NCBI GenBank assembly: GCA_036023115.1
Contig: JAYKKT010000041.1
Span: 2,198,501-2,262,500, forward strand
DNA length: 64,000 nucleotides
Direction: 5' to 3'
DNA from: Brasenia schreberi
Taxonomy: Eukaryota > Streptophyta > Magnoliopsida > Nymphaeales > Cabombaceae
The position numbers were made by a program, and so were the translations under genes. A model generated the notes under the pieces. It was given only the letters and a program-made list of their open reading frames with translations, made no database searches and was not told the origin of the DNA. Below, piece by piece: positions 52,301 through 61,505 of the stretch. Each line of letters starts with the position of its first letter. Positions within the stretch are counted from its first letter, which is position 1.

Positions 52301-55300
52301 GATATTTTGAGGTGATAATCAACCTTCTGCTGCCACATTGAAGTATCGTCTTCATAACATGGTATCAGAGTCATTTTACGATCATGAGAATATTATTTAT
52401 CGCCTCGAGAAGCATGTCAATCGTATTTTTTAAGTTTACCTCTTTAGTTTCTTTTTCTCCTTGAAATATAGATGATAAAGGGGGATTCAACTTTCGTTTA
52501 CCATCCTCGAACTAAAAGACATTGACCCAATCTATGGAAAATTACCTATATTTCAAAAAATTATGGGACTATATAAGTGGTTCGAAGGTAAAACCCTCTA
52601 TCAATGCCACACTTGAGCAAAAAGATGAATACGAAGGAGGTAATAGAACAATCATATGGGTGCTCATGAATAATGTAAATGAAAATGCTAGGAACATTTT
52701 GACCGATTTCACTAATTCTAAAGAAGCATGAGAATATTTTAAAAAATCCTATATTCAAAGCGATGTGGCTCATAGGATGACATTAAGAGACAAATTGATC
52801 TCACTTAGACAATGAGATAAAGGGGTAAACGAATTTTTTGGAGAATACTCTAATGTTTGGAACCAATTATATGGTTATAAAAAGAAATATACACAATGTC
52901 TTAACGAGAGACAATGTGAAGATAATGAGGATTTCGCATACCAATTTCTAAGAAATCTCTGAGAACAATTTGAAGGGATAAGATCATCTCTTATTCATAG
53001 AAAAAAATTTCTTACAAAAGAACAGATTATTATCGATCTCTAAATGATGGAAACAAGAATGAATGAAGTTAGACTTCAAAGAGACACTGCCTTGCATCAA
53101 AACCCAAAGAAAATATGAAGGCTTACCGACCTCCTTATTTCAAAAGTGAAGAAAAGACATTATTTGTCATCATTCTAGAGAGGTTGGACATATAAGGCAA
53201 AATTACTCAAAGTTGAAAAGAAATGTAGCATTAGTAGAAGAACAAGCCTCATCCTCTATCGTTGCACTCGAAGAAAAGATAAAAAGACTTTAAGCTCAAA
53301 TGAAAGATAAAGTAACAATAGATATGGTTTATTCTTCTTCAATTAACCAAGTTCAAGGTATGGTTTATTTGATTCTTGACTCTGGTGTCTCATTTCATAT
53401 GACTTATAATGAAAATATTTTAAAATCATGTGTTGGAAAACCCTTATCATGTGTTTATACCGCGGATGAAACACAATTAAATGTTGATAAAATTGGTAAC
53501 TTGTAAAACAAAAAGTTTGAAGTTTCTAAAATTAGTGTTGTTCCAAAACTAAATTTGAACTTACTTTTCGTATCTCAAATTTCGGATAAAAATTCCGTTA
53601 TAACGTTTTTATCCATGAGAACGCATATCTCCACAAAACCATTTGAGATTATTCACACAGATGTATGAGAACTTACACCTATTTTATCTAAATGAGAGAT
53701 CTCCTACTATGCCATTTTTATAAATGATTTTACTAGATATACATAGGTATATCTTTTAAAGGCAAGTATGACATTTTTCAAAATTTTGTGATATTTCACA
53801 ATCTTGTAAAAAATCAATTCGATTCTAAAATTAAGATTTTTAGATCTGATTCGGGAGGAGAGTTTATGTTCAAAGAATTTAAAAACTATCTTGATAAATT
53901 TGAGATTGTGCATCAAAACTTCTTTTACTAAAACTCCTCTACAAAATGACATTTCGAAACGTCAACATCGCCATATTTTGGAAACCAGAAAAACATTATT
54001 ATTGTCTAGTGGTGTTGCTAAAAATTTCTGAGTTAACCGAATGTCATCTTCAGTTTTACAAAACATATCTCTTGTAGAAAATCTCTTTCAACTTTATCCT
54101 AATTACTCTAGACTTCGTGTGTTTGGATGTAAATGTTTTGTTTATACTAACAAAGATTATAAACTTTCTTATCGTGCTATAGAATGTATTTTCCTAAGGT
54201 ATCGGATAAATAAAAAGGGATATAGATGCCATGATTATAAAAATGACATAATACATGTCGAAAATGAGCTTTATGAACCTATGATTTCAAGACAGTCAAT
54301 TACACCCTTTGATCAATACTACACTAGAAAAACTCAAAATAATTTCCCAATGATGTTCGAGAGAATGACATAATACATGTCGAAAATGAGCTTTATGAAC
54401 CTATGATTTAAAGACAGTCAGTTACACCCTTTGATCAATACTACACTAGAAGAACTCAAAATAATTTCCCATCTATGCCTCGAAGGACTAGTCGAGACTC
54501 TAGACCTCCGAAACGATTTGTTTCCTATGACAGTTTTTTACCAAGACATAGAGCCTTAGTAAAGTGCTTACGCACCCCAAGTAGGACTAGAAGATAGTAT
54601 AAAGACAGTTTTTTGAGAAGAGTTAGATAAGGTGTTTCAAAAGATTCCACAAAGGGAGATGATTTGTTTAGGAGGAGATTTAAATGGACATGTCGGTAAA
54701 GAGGCATTAGGATATCAAGGGATTCATGGAAACTTTGGTTTTGAGGATATAAACGAGGAAGGTAGGGAGATTTTAAATTTTGCTATGTCATTTGATCACT
54801 TTATAGTCAATACAATCTTCAAAAAACGAGATGAACATTTAATTACTTATAAGAGTGGCTTATCACAAACACAAATTGATTACTTTATTTGTAGAAAAAA
54901 AGATAGAGCGTGTTGTAAAGATTATAAGGTAATTCCAGGAGAAAGCTTAACCACCCAACATCGACTTTTAGTTATGGATTTATAAATAAAAAAATGGACA
55001 AAGAAGGAAAGAGTGCATCGAGCTATTCGGACTAAATGGTGGAACCTCAAAAGCGAGAAAGAAGATATATTTAAACAGAAAGTCCTTCAAGGAGATGTTT
55101 AGAATTATGTTGGCACACCCTCTGATATGTGGAATAATATGGCTATACATATTAGGAAAGTCGCGAAAGATGTGTTAGGGGTATCTAAGGGAGGTGTACC
55201 GGCACAAAAAGAAGCTTGGTGGTGGAGTGAAGTAGTACAAAATAAAATCAAGGGAAAGAGGGCATGTTACAAATTACATTATGCTAAGAAAACTAGTGAA

Positions 55301-58300
55301 ACTTTAGAAGCTTATAAGAAAGCAAAGAAGGAAGCAAAAAAGGCCGTTAGTGAAGCAAAAGCTAAGATTTGGGATGACTTATATAAAAAACTCAACTCAA
55401 AAGAGGGTGAAAGATATATTTTTAGGATAGTTAGGGCTAGAGATAAGAAAACTAAAGATCTTAATTATGTTAGATGCATAAAAGACGAGGATGAAAAAAT
55501 TCTAGTGACAAATGATGATATAAGAAATAGATGAAAATTTTATTTTTATAATCTTTTTAATGAAAATAAAGATGTTAGTATTAGTTTAGGAGATTTAGCC
55601 AAGTCAGAAAAGTATATAAACCACAATTTCTACCAACGTATTCAAAAGAATGAAGTCAAAGAGGCTCTTAAACATATGAAGAGTGGTAAATCGATAGGAC
55701 CAGATAATATTCCTATAGAAGTTTGGAAAATACTAGGAGAAATAGGAATCACTTGGCTCACAAGACTATTTAATGAAATATGGAAAAACCAAAAGATGCC
55801 CGAGGAATGGAGAAGAAGTACACTTATACCCATATATAAGAACAAGGGAGACATTCAAAATTGTGCGAATTATCGAGGTATCAAGTTAATGAGTCATACT
55901 ATGAAATTATGGAAAAGAATTATCGAACGTAGGTTAAGACAAGTATCAAGTACAACAGAGAACCAATTTGGATTTATGCCAGGCATATCTACAATTGAAG
56001 CGATTCACCTTTTGAGACGTCTTATGAAACATTTTAGAGCAAAAAAGAAAGACCTTCACATGATATTTATTGATCTAGAAAAAACTTATGATAGGGTATC
56101 GAGGGAGGTTCTTTGGAGAACTTTAGAAAAAAGAGGTATCCCATTGACATATATTAACCTTATAAAAGACATGTATGATGGTGCAAAAACATGTGTGAGG
56201 ACTCATGAAGGAACGACAGACTTCTTTAAAGTTAATATTGGGTTACATCAAGGATCAACTTTAAGTCCATACTTATTTACAATGGTGATGGATGAGTTAA
56301 CAAAACATATTCAAAATGAAGTACCTTGGTGTATGTTATTTGCAGATGACATTGTATTAGTGGAGGAGTCTAAGGAAAAAGTTAATAGAAAATTGGAACT
56401 ATGGAGAGAAACATTAGAAAGCAAAGGCCTCCAACTTAGTAGAACAAAGACAGAATATATGGAATGTAAGTTTGATCATTTGGCTACTTCAGAGGACATA
56501 GAAATTAAAATTGGCACACATTGCATTCCCCAAAAGAAAAGTTTTAAATACCTAGGGTCAATCTTTCAAAGTGATGGAAGAATTGATAGAGATGTTACAC
56601 ATAGAATTAATGCTGGTTGGTTAAAATGGAGAGGAGCATCAGGTATTCTTTGTGATAAGAAGATACCATTAAAATTAAAAGATAAATATTATAGAGCAGC
56701 AATTAGGCCTGCCATGTTTTATGGTTCAGACTTCAGAGTGTTGGGCAATTAATCATCAACATGTACAAAAGATGTATGTGTCAGAAATGAAGATGTTGAG
56801 ATGGATGAGTGGTCATACAAGAAAAGACCGTATACATAATGAGGTTATTAGAAACAAATTAGGAGTGGCACCAATAGAGGATAAAATGAGAGAACATCGT
56901 TTAAGATGGTTTGGACATATAGAAAGAAGACCAAAAGAAGAACCTGTAAGAAGGTTAGAAAAACTAAATTTGGAAAGTATTAAAAGAGGTAGAGGACGAC
57001 CACAAAAGTGTTGGAAAGAAACAATAAAGAATGATCTAGCTTATTGGAAGTTAACACGATAGGGATCTGTGGAAACAAAGAATCCATTTAGCCGACCCCG
57101 TCTAGTATGGGAAAAGGCTTAGTTGTTGTTGTTGTTGTTGTTGTTGTACATAGAGCCTTAGTAACCAATATTTTCAGTATAAAGGAACTAAGAAATTTTA
57201 AGGAAGCACAATCATCACAAGATTGGATTTATGCTATGAATGAAGAATTAAATGCCTTATATAGAGCTGAAACTTGGGATATTGTGACTAGACTACAAAA
57301 CAAAAATACAATAGGTTGTAGGTGGGTCTATAAAGTTAAAACAAATGGTGATGGATCCTTAAATCGCTATAAAGCTATATTGGTTGCTAAAGGGTATTGA
57401 TAAGAATATGGGATTAACTATGAGGAAACATTTGCTCATGTGGCCCAGATGACAATTGTCAGAACCCTTATAACCGTGTGTGCTATTAAGGATTGAAATA
57501 TTTATCAATTAGATATCAAGAATGTGTTATTAAATGGTTTGTTAAAGAAAGAAGTTTCTATGGAACCTCTTCCTAGTCTCAACGTACCTAAAAACCAAGT
57601 TATACGTCTTAAAAGAGCCTTATATGATCTCAAATAAACTCCTAAAGCTTGGTTTGATAGAATGATTGAATTCATGACATTGTATGGTTTTACTATATGT
57701 TATACTGACACAGCTTTATTTATAAGAAAATCCTTTGCATGTATTATTATTCTTTTGCTCTACGCCAATGATATGATTATTACAGGTAGTCAAATCAAGC
57801 AGGAACTTGGTAATATGTTTGAAATGAAAGATCTTTGTCAACTTTCTTATTTTCTTGGCATTGAGGTAACTCGTGATTTCTTTTTATCACAAACTAAGTT
57901 TACTAATAATATTGTTCTTAAATCAGTCATTACAGATGACAAAGTTATTGAGATACATGAGGTAATCAACCAGAAGATGTGTCTAATTGATGGCGAACTT
58001 TTGAGTGATCCCAAACCTTATAGACAAATGGTTGGAGTACTCACCTATCTTACCATAACACGGCCAGATATTGCTCATGTTGTTCATACTATAAGTCAGT
58101 TTCAACATGCACCTACCTCAGTGCATATGAGTATTGTTATGAGGATTGTTCGTTATATTCGACAAACCTTAACCAAGGGAGTATTTCTATCATCTTCCTC
58201 TTTATCTCAGTTGCTCGCATATACTGATGTTGATTGGGTCCGACTACTACATATTCCTTGGTTACTCTCTCATCTCATGGAGATGCAAGAAACAACAAAA

Positions 58301-61300
58301 GGTGTCTCTTTACTTTACCGAAGCTGAGTATCGTGCAATGCCCAATATAACTACCAAACTAACTTAACTGCGATGACTACTTCAGGATTTGGGTATAAAA
58401 TTGGAAGCTCTTCTAATCATGTTCTGCGACAACAAAAGTGTTATATGTATAACAAACAATCATACCTTTCATGAGCGTACAAAACATATCAAGATGGACT
58501 ATCATTACGTTCGTGAAAAGCATCTACAATGCAATTTAATATTACAGTTTGTAAAATTAGAGTATCAACTTGCAGATGTCTTCACCAAGTCATTACCTGC
58601 TCCTCGATTTCAGTCTTTGATTGGCAAACTTCAGGTCATGGAGCTATCACTTTGAGGAGGGGTGTTAGAAAATTGGCCCAAGTGGTTGGGTCCCACCTTT
58701 CTCTTCTCTTATCTTTCCCTTTCTGTCTTATATTCTTCTCCTCTCCTATCCCTCATGTACTCTATAAATATGGCTTTCATGTCAAGCCTTTTGTGGCTAA
58801 ATAATAACTCCACCCATGTAAGGGATCACCTTTGCATTGTCAGCCTCAAGCCCTAAATTTTAGTGTTTCCTTCACTAATTGCCTTTTTGCTTCTTCCTTT
58901 ACTTTCTAATAATCCTCTAAAATTTCACTAGTCTTCTTAGAATAATGCAATTTGTAACATGCCTTCTTTGCCTTGATTTTATATTACACCACTTCACTAT
59001 ATTCTAATCCTCCTCATTTATATCCCAAAACCATAGTTTTCATGAATATTTTGATATCTTAATGCATCTTTACTTACATGACCATTTAAGTCTCCTCCTA
59101 AACAAATAATCTCTCTTTGTGAAATTCTTTGAATTATCTTATTTAACTCCTCCCAAAAAGTCGTCTTTATATTGTCTTCTAATCCTACTTGGGGTGCACA
59201 GGTACAAACTATATTCAAAGCCTCTACTCCTAACACTCATTTCACTATCATGATTCGGTCACCATATCATCGTATGTCTAATACATTATCTATTAATTCT
59301 TTGTTTATAATAATAACAACTACATTTCAAACCTTTTCCTTTCCCGAGTACCTTAATTTAAAACATGTATTCTCTATCTTCTTTGCTTTTTCTCCAACTC
59401 ACTTTGTCTCTTATAAACATAAAATGTGAATCTTTCTCTAAATCATAGTATATAGTACCTCCATTAATTTATCGGTAAATGTTCTGATATTGTAAGTACC
59501 AAATTACCAATACGAATCTTATTATCTAGGACTAGCTTCCTTACCCCTACATTCGTCCATTCTAAAAATGTGAAGACCCTTGTTGTAACTTGTTCACTAC
59601 ATTGTGGTGACAATGTAGCAGGACTAACTTCTTTACTCACACCCTCCCATGATGTGAGAACCCTCAGCAATTGATTCAATACATCTAGAATAAGATGTAG
59701 TGGCCCTTGCTTACTTTTCACTGCATTCAGGCTCTACAATGCGTTACTAAGAAGAAACGTCCCAATGCAATACTCATAATTTATAAAATCCATTGTAGAT
59801 AAGTTTGACAAAGTTTTACTAACCGTCGAAAACCTAACACAACCCTTCTCCTTTATCTAGGCTTGGGACCGACCATGCAAGGGTGATCCCTTGCATGGAC
59901 GGAGTTAAGTGGCTCCTTGAATACAACAACAACTACTAAGCCTTTTCCCATACTAGATGGAGTCGGCTACATGGATTCTTTGTTTCCACAAAGCAATATC
60001 ATGTGTCTAAGTGGCTCCTTGAATGCAATATAAAATATGGAGGAAGATGCCAAAACTCAATTTTGGACCTTCTTATTGTGAATAGATGATTGATCACTCT
60101 ATCAATAAAGCCAACCCAACAACCACAAAATCTCAATGACAACAACAACAACAACTAAGCCTTTCCCCATACTAGACAGGGTCGGCTACATGGATTCTTT
60201 ATTTCCACAACGCCCTATTATGTGTCATGTTAGCAGTTAACTCACAATAAGCTAGATCATTCTTTATTGAATTTGGGCTCTTGCTTATTTTTCACTGCAT
60301 TTGGGCCCTGCAACATGTCGCTAGACGGGGACGCCCCAAAGCAATGCTCATAATTTATGTAATCCATGGTATAAAAATCCGATAAAGTTTTACGCTACTT
60401 GTCGGAAGCCTAACACAACCCTCTTCTTTTATCCGGGCTTGGAACCGACCATGCAAGGGTGATCCCTTACATGGGCGGAGTTCCCTAATTCCCAATGAAC
60501 CTGAATTATATTCAACTATTGTTCCCATATGTGAGAAGTTGCAAATGACATATGCCTTTTCAAGCAATCTTGTGTACAGTATGAACTTTGTTACCAATGA
60601 GAATTAACAAGTCCAAGCTTTTAATAGAACATGGTTAACCGACTGATTAGGGCCAAGTATGCGTTTCAAGTATAACTCATAAAAGGCAGGCAGCTCAAAT
60701 TGATAGAAAGGATATGAAGTCTGTTGGACAACTAAGTACTTAAGAAGCTTTTATCTGAATATATACTGTAGCTGATCAGTCAGATGGTTTTTTAAATTTT
60801 TATTACTCTAATCAAGTCATTGCTACTGCTACAAACCACTAACAGAAACTACATGTACTCATATATCATTAAAATAAGAAAGGAAAAAATCAGAAAAGCT
60901 GTAAACACCTTATCAGGATTGTTTTTTGTTACAGTTGCTCCAACAGCACCTCCAAGAGACCGTCCAAACACAATAATCTTAGACATATCAATGTCACTTC
61001 GCTGACTCAGATGATCCAATGCAGCCTGGAAGAAGACACTTAAATACTTGAACAAAGTTCATCAAAACTCAAGCCAGAAGGAAATATACAGTTGGCGCCA
61101 GAGCTTGGATAGGAGAATCAAACCTGTGCATCTTTCGCAATACCATGCTGCGAAGGGAAGCCATCACTTGCTCCATATCTAACATGGGTATAGGGAAATA
61201 CGAACATTATTTCCTTAAAAGAGCTGACAATCAATGTTGAGAAGAAACAACACTACTAAATTAACTCTCATCATTAAGTCACAGTATACCCTCTATATGA

Positions 61301-61505
61301 CAGCATGAACACGTTGCATTGCAATCTTTGCAGCATAACACGAACGTACTCCAGACGGTGAGCAATATCTGCAGGAACATAGTAAAGGCCTTTCTGCTGG
61401 AATAAATTTCACAAGTTTAAGCATCAATAAACAAAGACAATTTTCTGGACATGAAACCGTATAGGATACTGCCAGCATTTTCTTGGAAAAAAAGAATCGT
61501 AGGAC
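37323..61505 (-). CDS. WAV2: WAV2/Bem46-like alpha/beta hydrolase (ABHD13 type), 5' end off window
   Basis: Six minus-strand exons join in phase: 61470-61505, 61290-61368, 61124-61178, 60909-61025, 44723-44887 and 37323-37583, about 237 residues. Reading order: [37 protein letters not shown], then the nucleophile elbow [26 protein letters not shown] follows, then [10 protein letters not shown] with the acid and [10 protein letters not shown] with the histidine. This is the plant ortholog of Bem46/ABHD13. Arabidopsis WAV2 is a membrane-associated protein that restrains root bending (family knowledge). The first ~75 residues, including the N-terminal membrane segment, were not found before 64000, so the 5' exons lie beyond the window. 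Introns of 7139 bp (37584-44722) and 16021 bp (44888-60908) are full of transposons, yet all visible splice sites and the frame are intact. Confidence 0.9.
38098..38873 (+). mobile_element. Non-autonomous hAT element carrying an NB-ARC fragment
   Basis: Terminal repeats CTATGTTGCATGGATAC (38098) and, inverted, GTATATCCGTGCAACATAG (ending 38873) are flanked by an exact 8-bp target duplication ctagagag (38090-38097 and 38874-38881). Subterminal GGTACGGGTACC-like repeats lie at both ends. There is no transposase. The centre is a piece of a plant resistance gene. It sits in the 7.1-kb intron of the WAV2-like gene. The strand given is that of the captured fragment. Confidence 0.93.
38392..38724 (+). 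pseudogene. Captured NB-ARC (NBS-LRR) gene fragment
   Basis: The open frame carries the kinase-2 motif [16 protein letters not shown] ([13 protein letters not shown]) and an RNBS-C-like [10 protein letters not shown] in the right order and spacing for an NB-ARC domain. P-loop, GLPL, MHD and the LRR part are absent. A duplicated word (gaagtgctttcayataagttt, 38391 and 38440) precedes the kinase-2 motif. As a bounded insert inside a hAT element it is a transduplicated fragment and not a working resistance gene. Confidence 0.85.
39339..39630 (+). repeat. 5' LTR of the gene-capturing retroelement
   Basis: 292 bp, TG...CA ends (tgttgaagaatatgc ... tttcaaca). A TATA-like cttatataagagctg lies about two thirds along. 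Confidence 0.92.
39631..39642 (+). other. Primer-binding site
   Basis: TGGTATCAGAGC directly after the 5' LTR, complementary to the initiator tRNA-Met 3' region as in plant Copia elements. Confidence 0.9.
39692..39994 (+). pseudogene. Captured PSMD9/Nas2-like proteasome chaperone, internally deleted
   Basis: One frame reads the N-terminus [11 protein letters not shown] and [17 protein letters not shown]. It then jumps to the end of the PDZ domain ([20 protein letters not shown]) and finishes [12 protein letters not shown] before TGA at 39992-39994, the expected end of plant PSMD9. Two stops (39932 and 39950) interrupt the last part. The middle of the protein (coiled coil and most of the PDZ) is missing. 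PSMD9/Nas2 helps assemble the 26S proteasome base. This intronless shortened copy is a captured cDNA-like piece. Confidence 0.8.
40030..40767 (+). pseudogene. Captured PPR (PLS-type) protein fragment 1
   Basis: PPR motifs in series: [35 protein letters not shown] with [87 protein letters not shown], and then [20 protein letters not shown]. The frame shifts near 40320 and again near 40655, where two PPR segments appear to be joined. These proteins bind organellar RNA. This piece lacks a targeting peptide and C-terminal domain. The last motif runs without a stop into the VIN3-like part. Confidence 0.85.
40768..41745 (+). pseudogene. Captured VIN3-like (VEL/VIL) PHD protein fragment
   Basis: It begins with the family's own ATG ([25 protein letters not shown] in two steps) fused in frame behind a PPR motif. 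The N-terminal domain is shortened. [11 protein letters not shown] follows. After a frame shift near 41050 comes the PHD finger ([44 protein letters not shown]). After another shift near 41305 come the coil-like region ([26 protein letters not shown]) and the beginning of the fibronectin-like domain (FQDVSP). VIL proteins act with Polycomb PRC2 in vernalisation silencing. No introns interrupt it although VIL genes are normally spliced, pointing to capture through RNA. Confidence 0.85.
41764..42235 (+). pseudogene. Captured PPR protein fragment 2
   Basis: A second PPR segment: [20 protein letters not shown] with [68 protein letters not shown], ending KQMPNRNIS at a stop near 42200. One more motif start ([10 protein letters not shown]) follows. 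It resembles but is not identical to fragment 1, so it could come from another part of the same or a related PPR gene. Confidence 0.85.
42340..43400. repeat. Repeat-rich tail of the gene-capturing element
   Basis: The words aagaagaaagagagag and attccatcttctat recur many times. At 42711-43060 they form about three units of 115-119 bp (starts near 42712, 42827 and 42946), and looser copies extend to 43250. A short duplication of accataaaagatca lies near 43347-43381. Nothing coding was recognised. Confidence 0.8.
43578..43585 (+). other. Polypurine tract
   Basis: gaggggggg-like purine run immediately before the 3' LTR, the priming site for plus-strand synthesis. Confidence 0.8.
43586..43890 (+). 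repeat. 3' LTR of the gene-capturing retroelement
   Basis: 305 bp, partner of 39339-39630. It has an extra short G-rich insertion (gaggggggcgg near 43800) absent from the 5' LTR. Confidence 0.92.
43896..44722. other. Rest of the 7.1-kb WAV2 intron
   Basis: AT-rich intronic sequence. No element or gene was recognised. Confidence 0.5.
46072..49325 (+). mobile_element. RTE LINE copy 3
   Basis: Starts inside the family 5' untranslated region (ggtcccaagcccggataaag near 46080), followed by the ORF and ending with gtagccgaccccgtctagta and a TTG tail at about 49308-49325. It is the longest copy at the 5' side among the young ones. The next RTE copy follows at once, with no host sequence between. 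Confidence 0.9.
46161..49290 (+). pseudogene. RTE copy 3 endonuclease-RT ORF
   Basis: Same protein as at 32436-35567. The lesions are TGA at 47007-47009 (CGA in other copies), a one-base deletion near 47347 (gcgaagatg for gcgaaagatg) and another near 49118. The endonuclease motifs (WNIGT, QETKW, GGDLNGH) and the RT catalytic FADD are intact. The C-terminal end [10 protein letters not shown] is in a third frame. Confidence 0.92.
49327..52267 (+). mobile_element. RTE LINE copy 4, 5'-truncated, head to tail with copy 3
   Basis: Begins abruptly at ctccgcattttgattatgg, about 235 bp inside the ORF, directly after the TTG tail of copy 3. It ends with its own TTG tail at 52267. A target duplication around the copy 3 plus 4 pair was not clear. 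Confidence 0.9.
49430..52237 (+). pseudogene. RTE copy 4 ORF with two stops and a mutated RT active site
   Basis: One frame throughout from 49430 to 52237, broken by TAA at 50108-50110 (CAA elsewhere) and TGA at 50657-50659 (TGG elsewhere). Both stops are shared with copy 5. The RT catalytic box is FAYD instead of FADD (codon 51470-51472, GAT to TAT), which by itself should abolish polymerase activity. The N-terminal part of the endonuclease is missing by truncation. Confidence 0.92.
52360..52370 (+). other. Primer-binding site of Copia-B
   Basis: TGGTATCAGAG following ...cataaca, the presumed end of the 5' LTR. Confidence 0.75.
54245..54488 (+). repeat. 122-bp tandem duplication in Copia-B integrase
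   Basis: The segment starting gacataatacatgtcgaaaa at about 54245 is repeated from 54367 with a few substitutions. Confidence 0.85.
54563..57147 (+). mobile_element. RTE LINE copy 5 inserted in Copia-B
   Basis: Flanked by an exact 17-bp target duplication acatagagccttagtaa (54546-54562 and 57148-57164) from the Copia sequence. 5'-truncated, starting at gtgcttacgcacccc in the endonuclease, and ending in a (TTG)n tail. Plus strand. Confidence 0.95.
54632..57062 (+). pseudogene. RTE copy 5 partial endonuclease-RT ORF
   Basis: One frame from 54632 to 56752 with stops at 54983-54985 and 55532-55534, identical in position and base change to copy 4, plus a private TAG near 55100. A 7-base insertion near 56731 shifts the frame for the C-terminal part (56721-57062). 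The RT box FADD is intact. A small deletion removes part of the last residues near 57055. Confidence 0.92.
58805..58860 (+). repeat. RTE 5'-end fragment
   Basis: aactccacccatgtaaggg and the following bases match the 5' end of RTE copies at 59906 and 60482 (minus strand). Homology is lost after about 55 bp. Confidence 0.6.
58870..59906 (-). mobile_element. RTE LINE copy with complete 5' end, internally deleted
   Basis: On the minus strand it starts aactccgtccatgcaaggg at 59906 and runs through the 5' untranslated region and ORF start (about 59790). It continues through the endonuclease to 59018 ([12 protein letters not shown]), then jumps to the lysine-rich linker region (about 59010-58880). 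Stops and changes are frequent, so the copy is old. It is in the same orientation as the WAV2-like gene. Confidence 0.8.
59923..60007 (-). mobile_element. 85-bp RTE micro-insertion
   Basis: Only the last ~80 bp of the RTE (3' end and TTG tail, minus strand). It is flanked by an exact 17-bp target duplication taagtggctccttgaat (59906-59922 and 60008-60024). Confidence 0.9.
60140..60482 (-). mobile_element. 343-bp RTE derivative with only 5' and 3' ends
   Basis: Minus strand: 5' terminus aactccgcccatg at 60482, about 210 bp of 5' untranslated region and ORF start to near 60270, joined directly to the last ~130 bp of the RTE 3' end and a TTG tail at 60140. The flanks 60124-60139 and 60483-60498 match at 12 of 16 positions, an aged target duplication, so the whole composite inserted as one unit. 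Confidence 0.8.

Larger units (their letters stand above)
52460..58655 (+). pseudogene. Copia-B gag-pol, degenerate and split by RTE copy 5
   Basis: gag at 52530-53110 ([19 protein letters not shown], later [15 protein letters not shown]) with several stops. Protease motif [12 protein letters not shown] near 53365. Integrase pieces at 53640-54540. After the RTE insertion, RT starts at 57165 ([32 protein letters not shown]). Its catalytic box is altered to YAND (about 57763). RNase H ends at 58655 ([32 protein letters not shown]). Many stop codons show an old copy of a lineage different from Copia-A. Confidence 0.88.
45943..58805 (+). mobile_element. Copia LTR retrotransposon (Copia-B) broken by three RTE insertions
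   Basis: An LTR start, tgttagaaaatgggcccaag, at 45943 resembles the start of the 3' LTR at 58663 (tgttagaaaattggcccaag), which follows a GAGGAGGGG purine tract. RTE copies 3 and 4 (46072-52267) separate the first part of the 5' LTR from its presumed end at 52359, where the primer-binding site TGGTATCAGAG begins. RTE copy 5 (54563-57147) lies in the integrase-RT region. The 3' LTR loses recognisable homology near 58805. Pairing of the two LTR starts is likely but their middle parts differ. It sits in the 16-kb WAV2 intron. Confidence 0.75.

Noticed and set aside
45943..58805. Treating 45943 and 58663 as a proven LTR pair
   Set aside because: Only the first ~20 bp and a pyrimidine tract agree well; the middle parts differ, so the pairing is kept as likely only.
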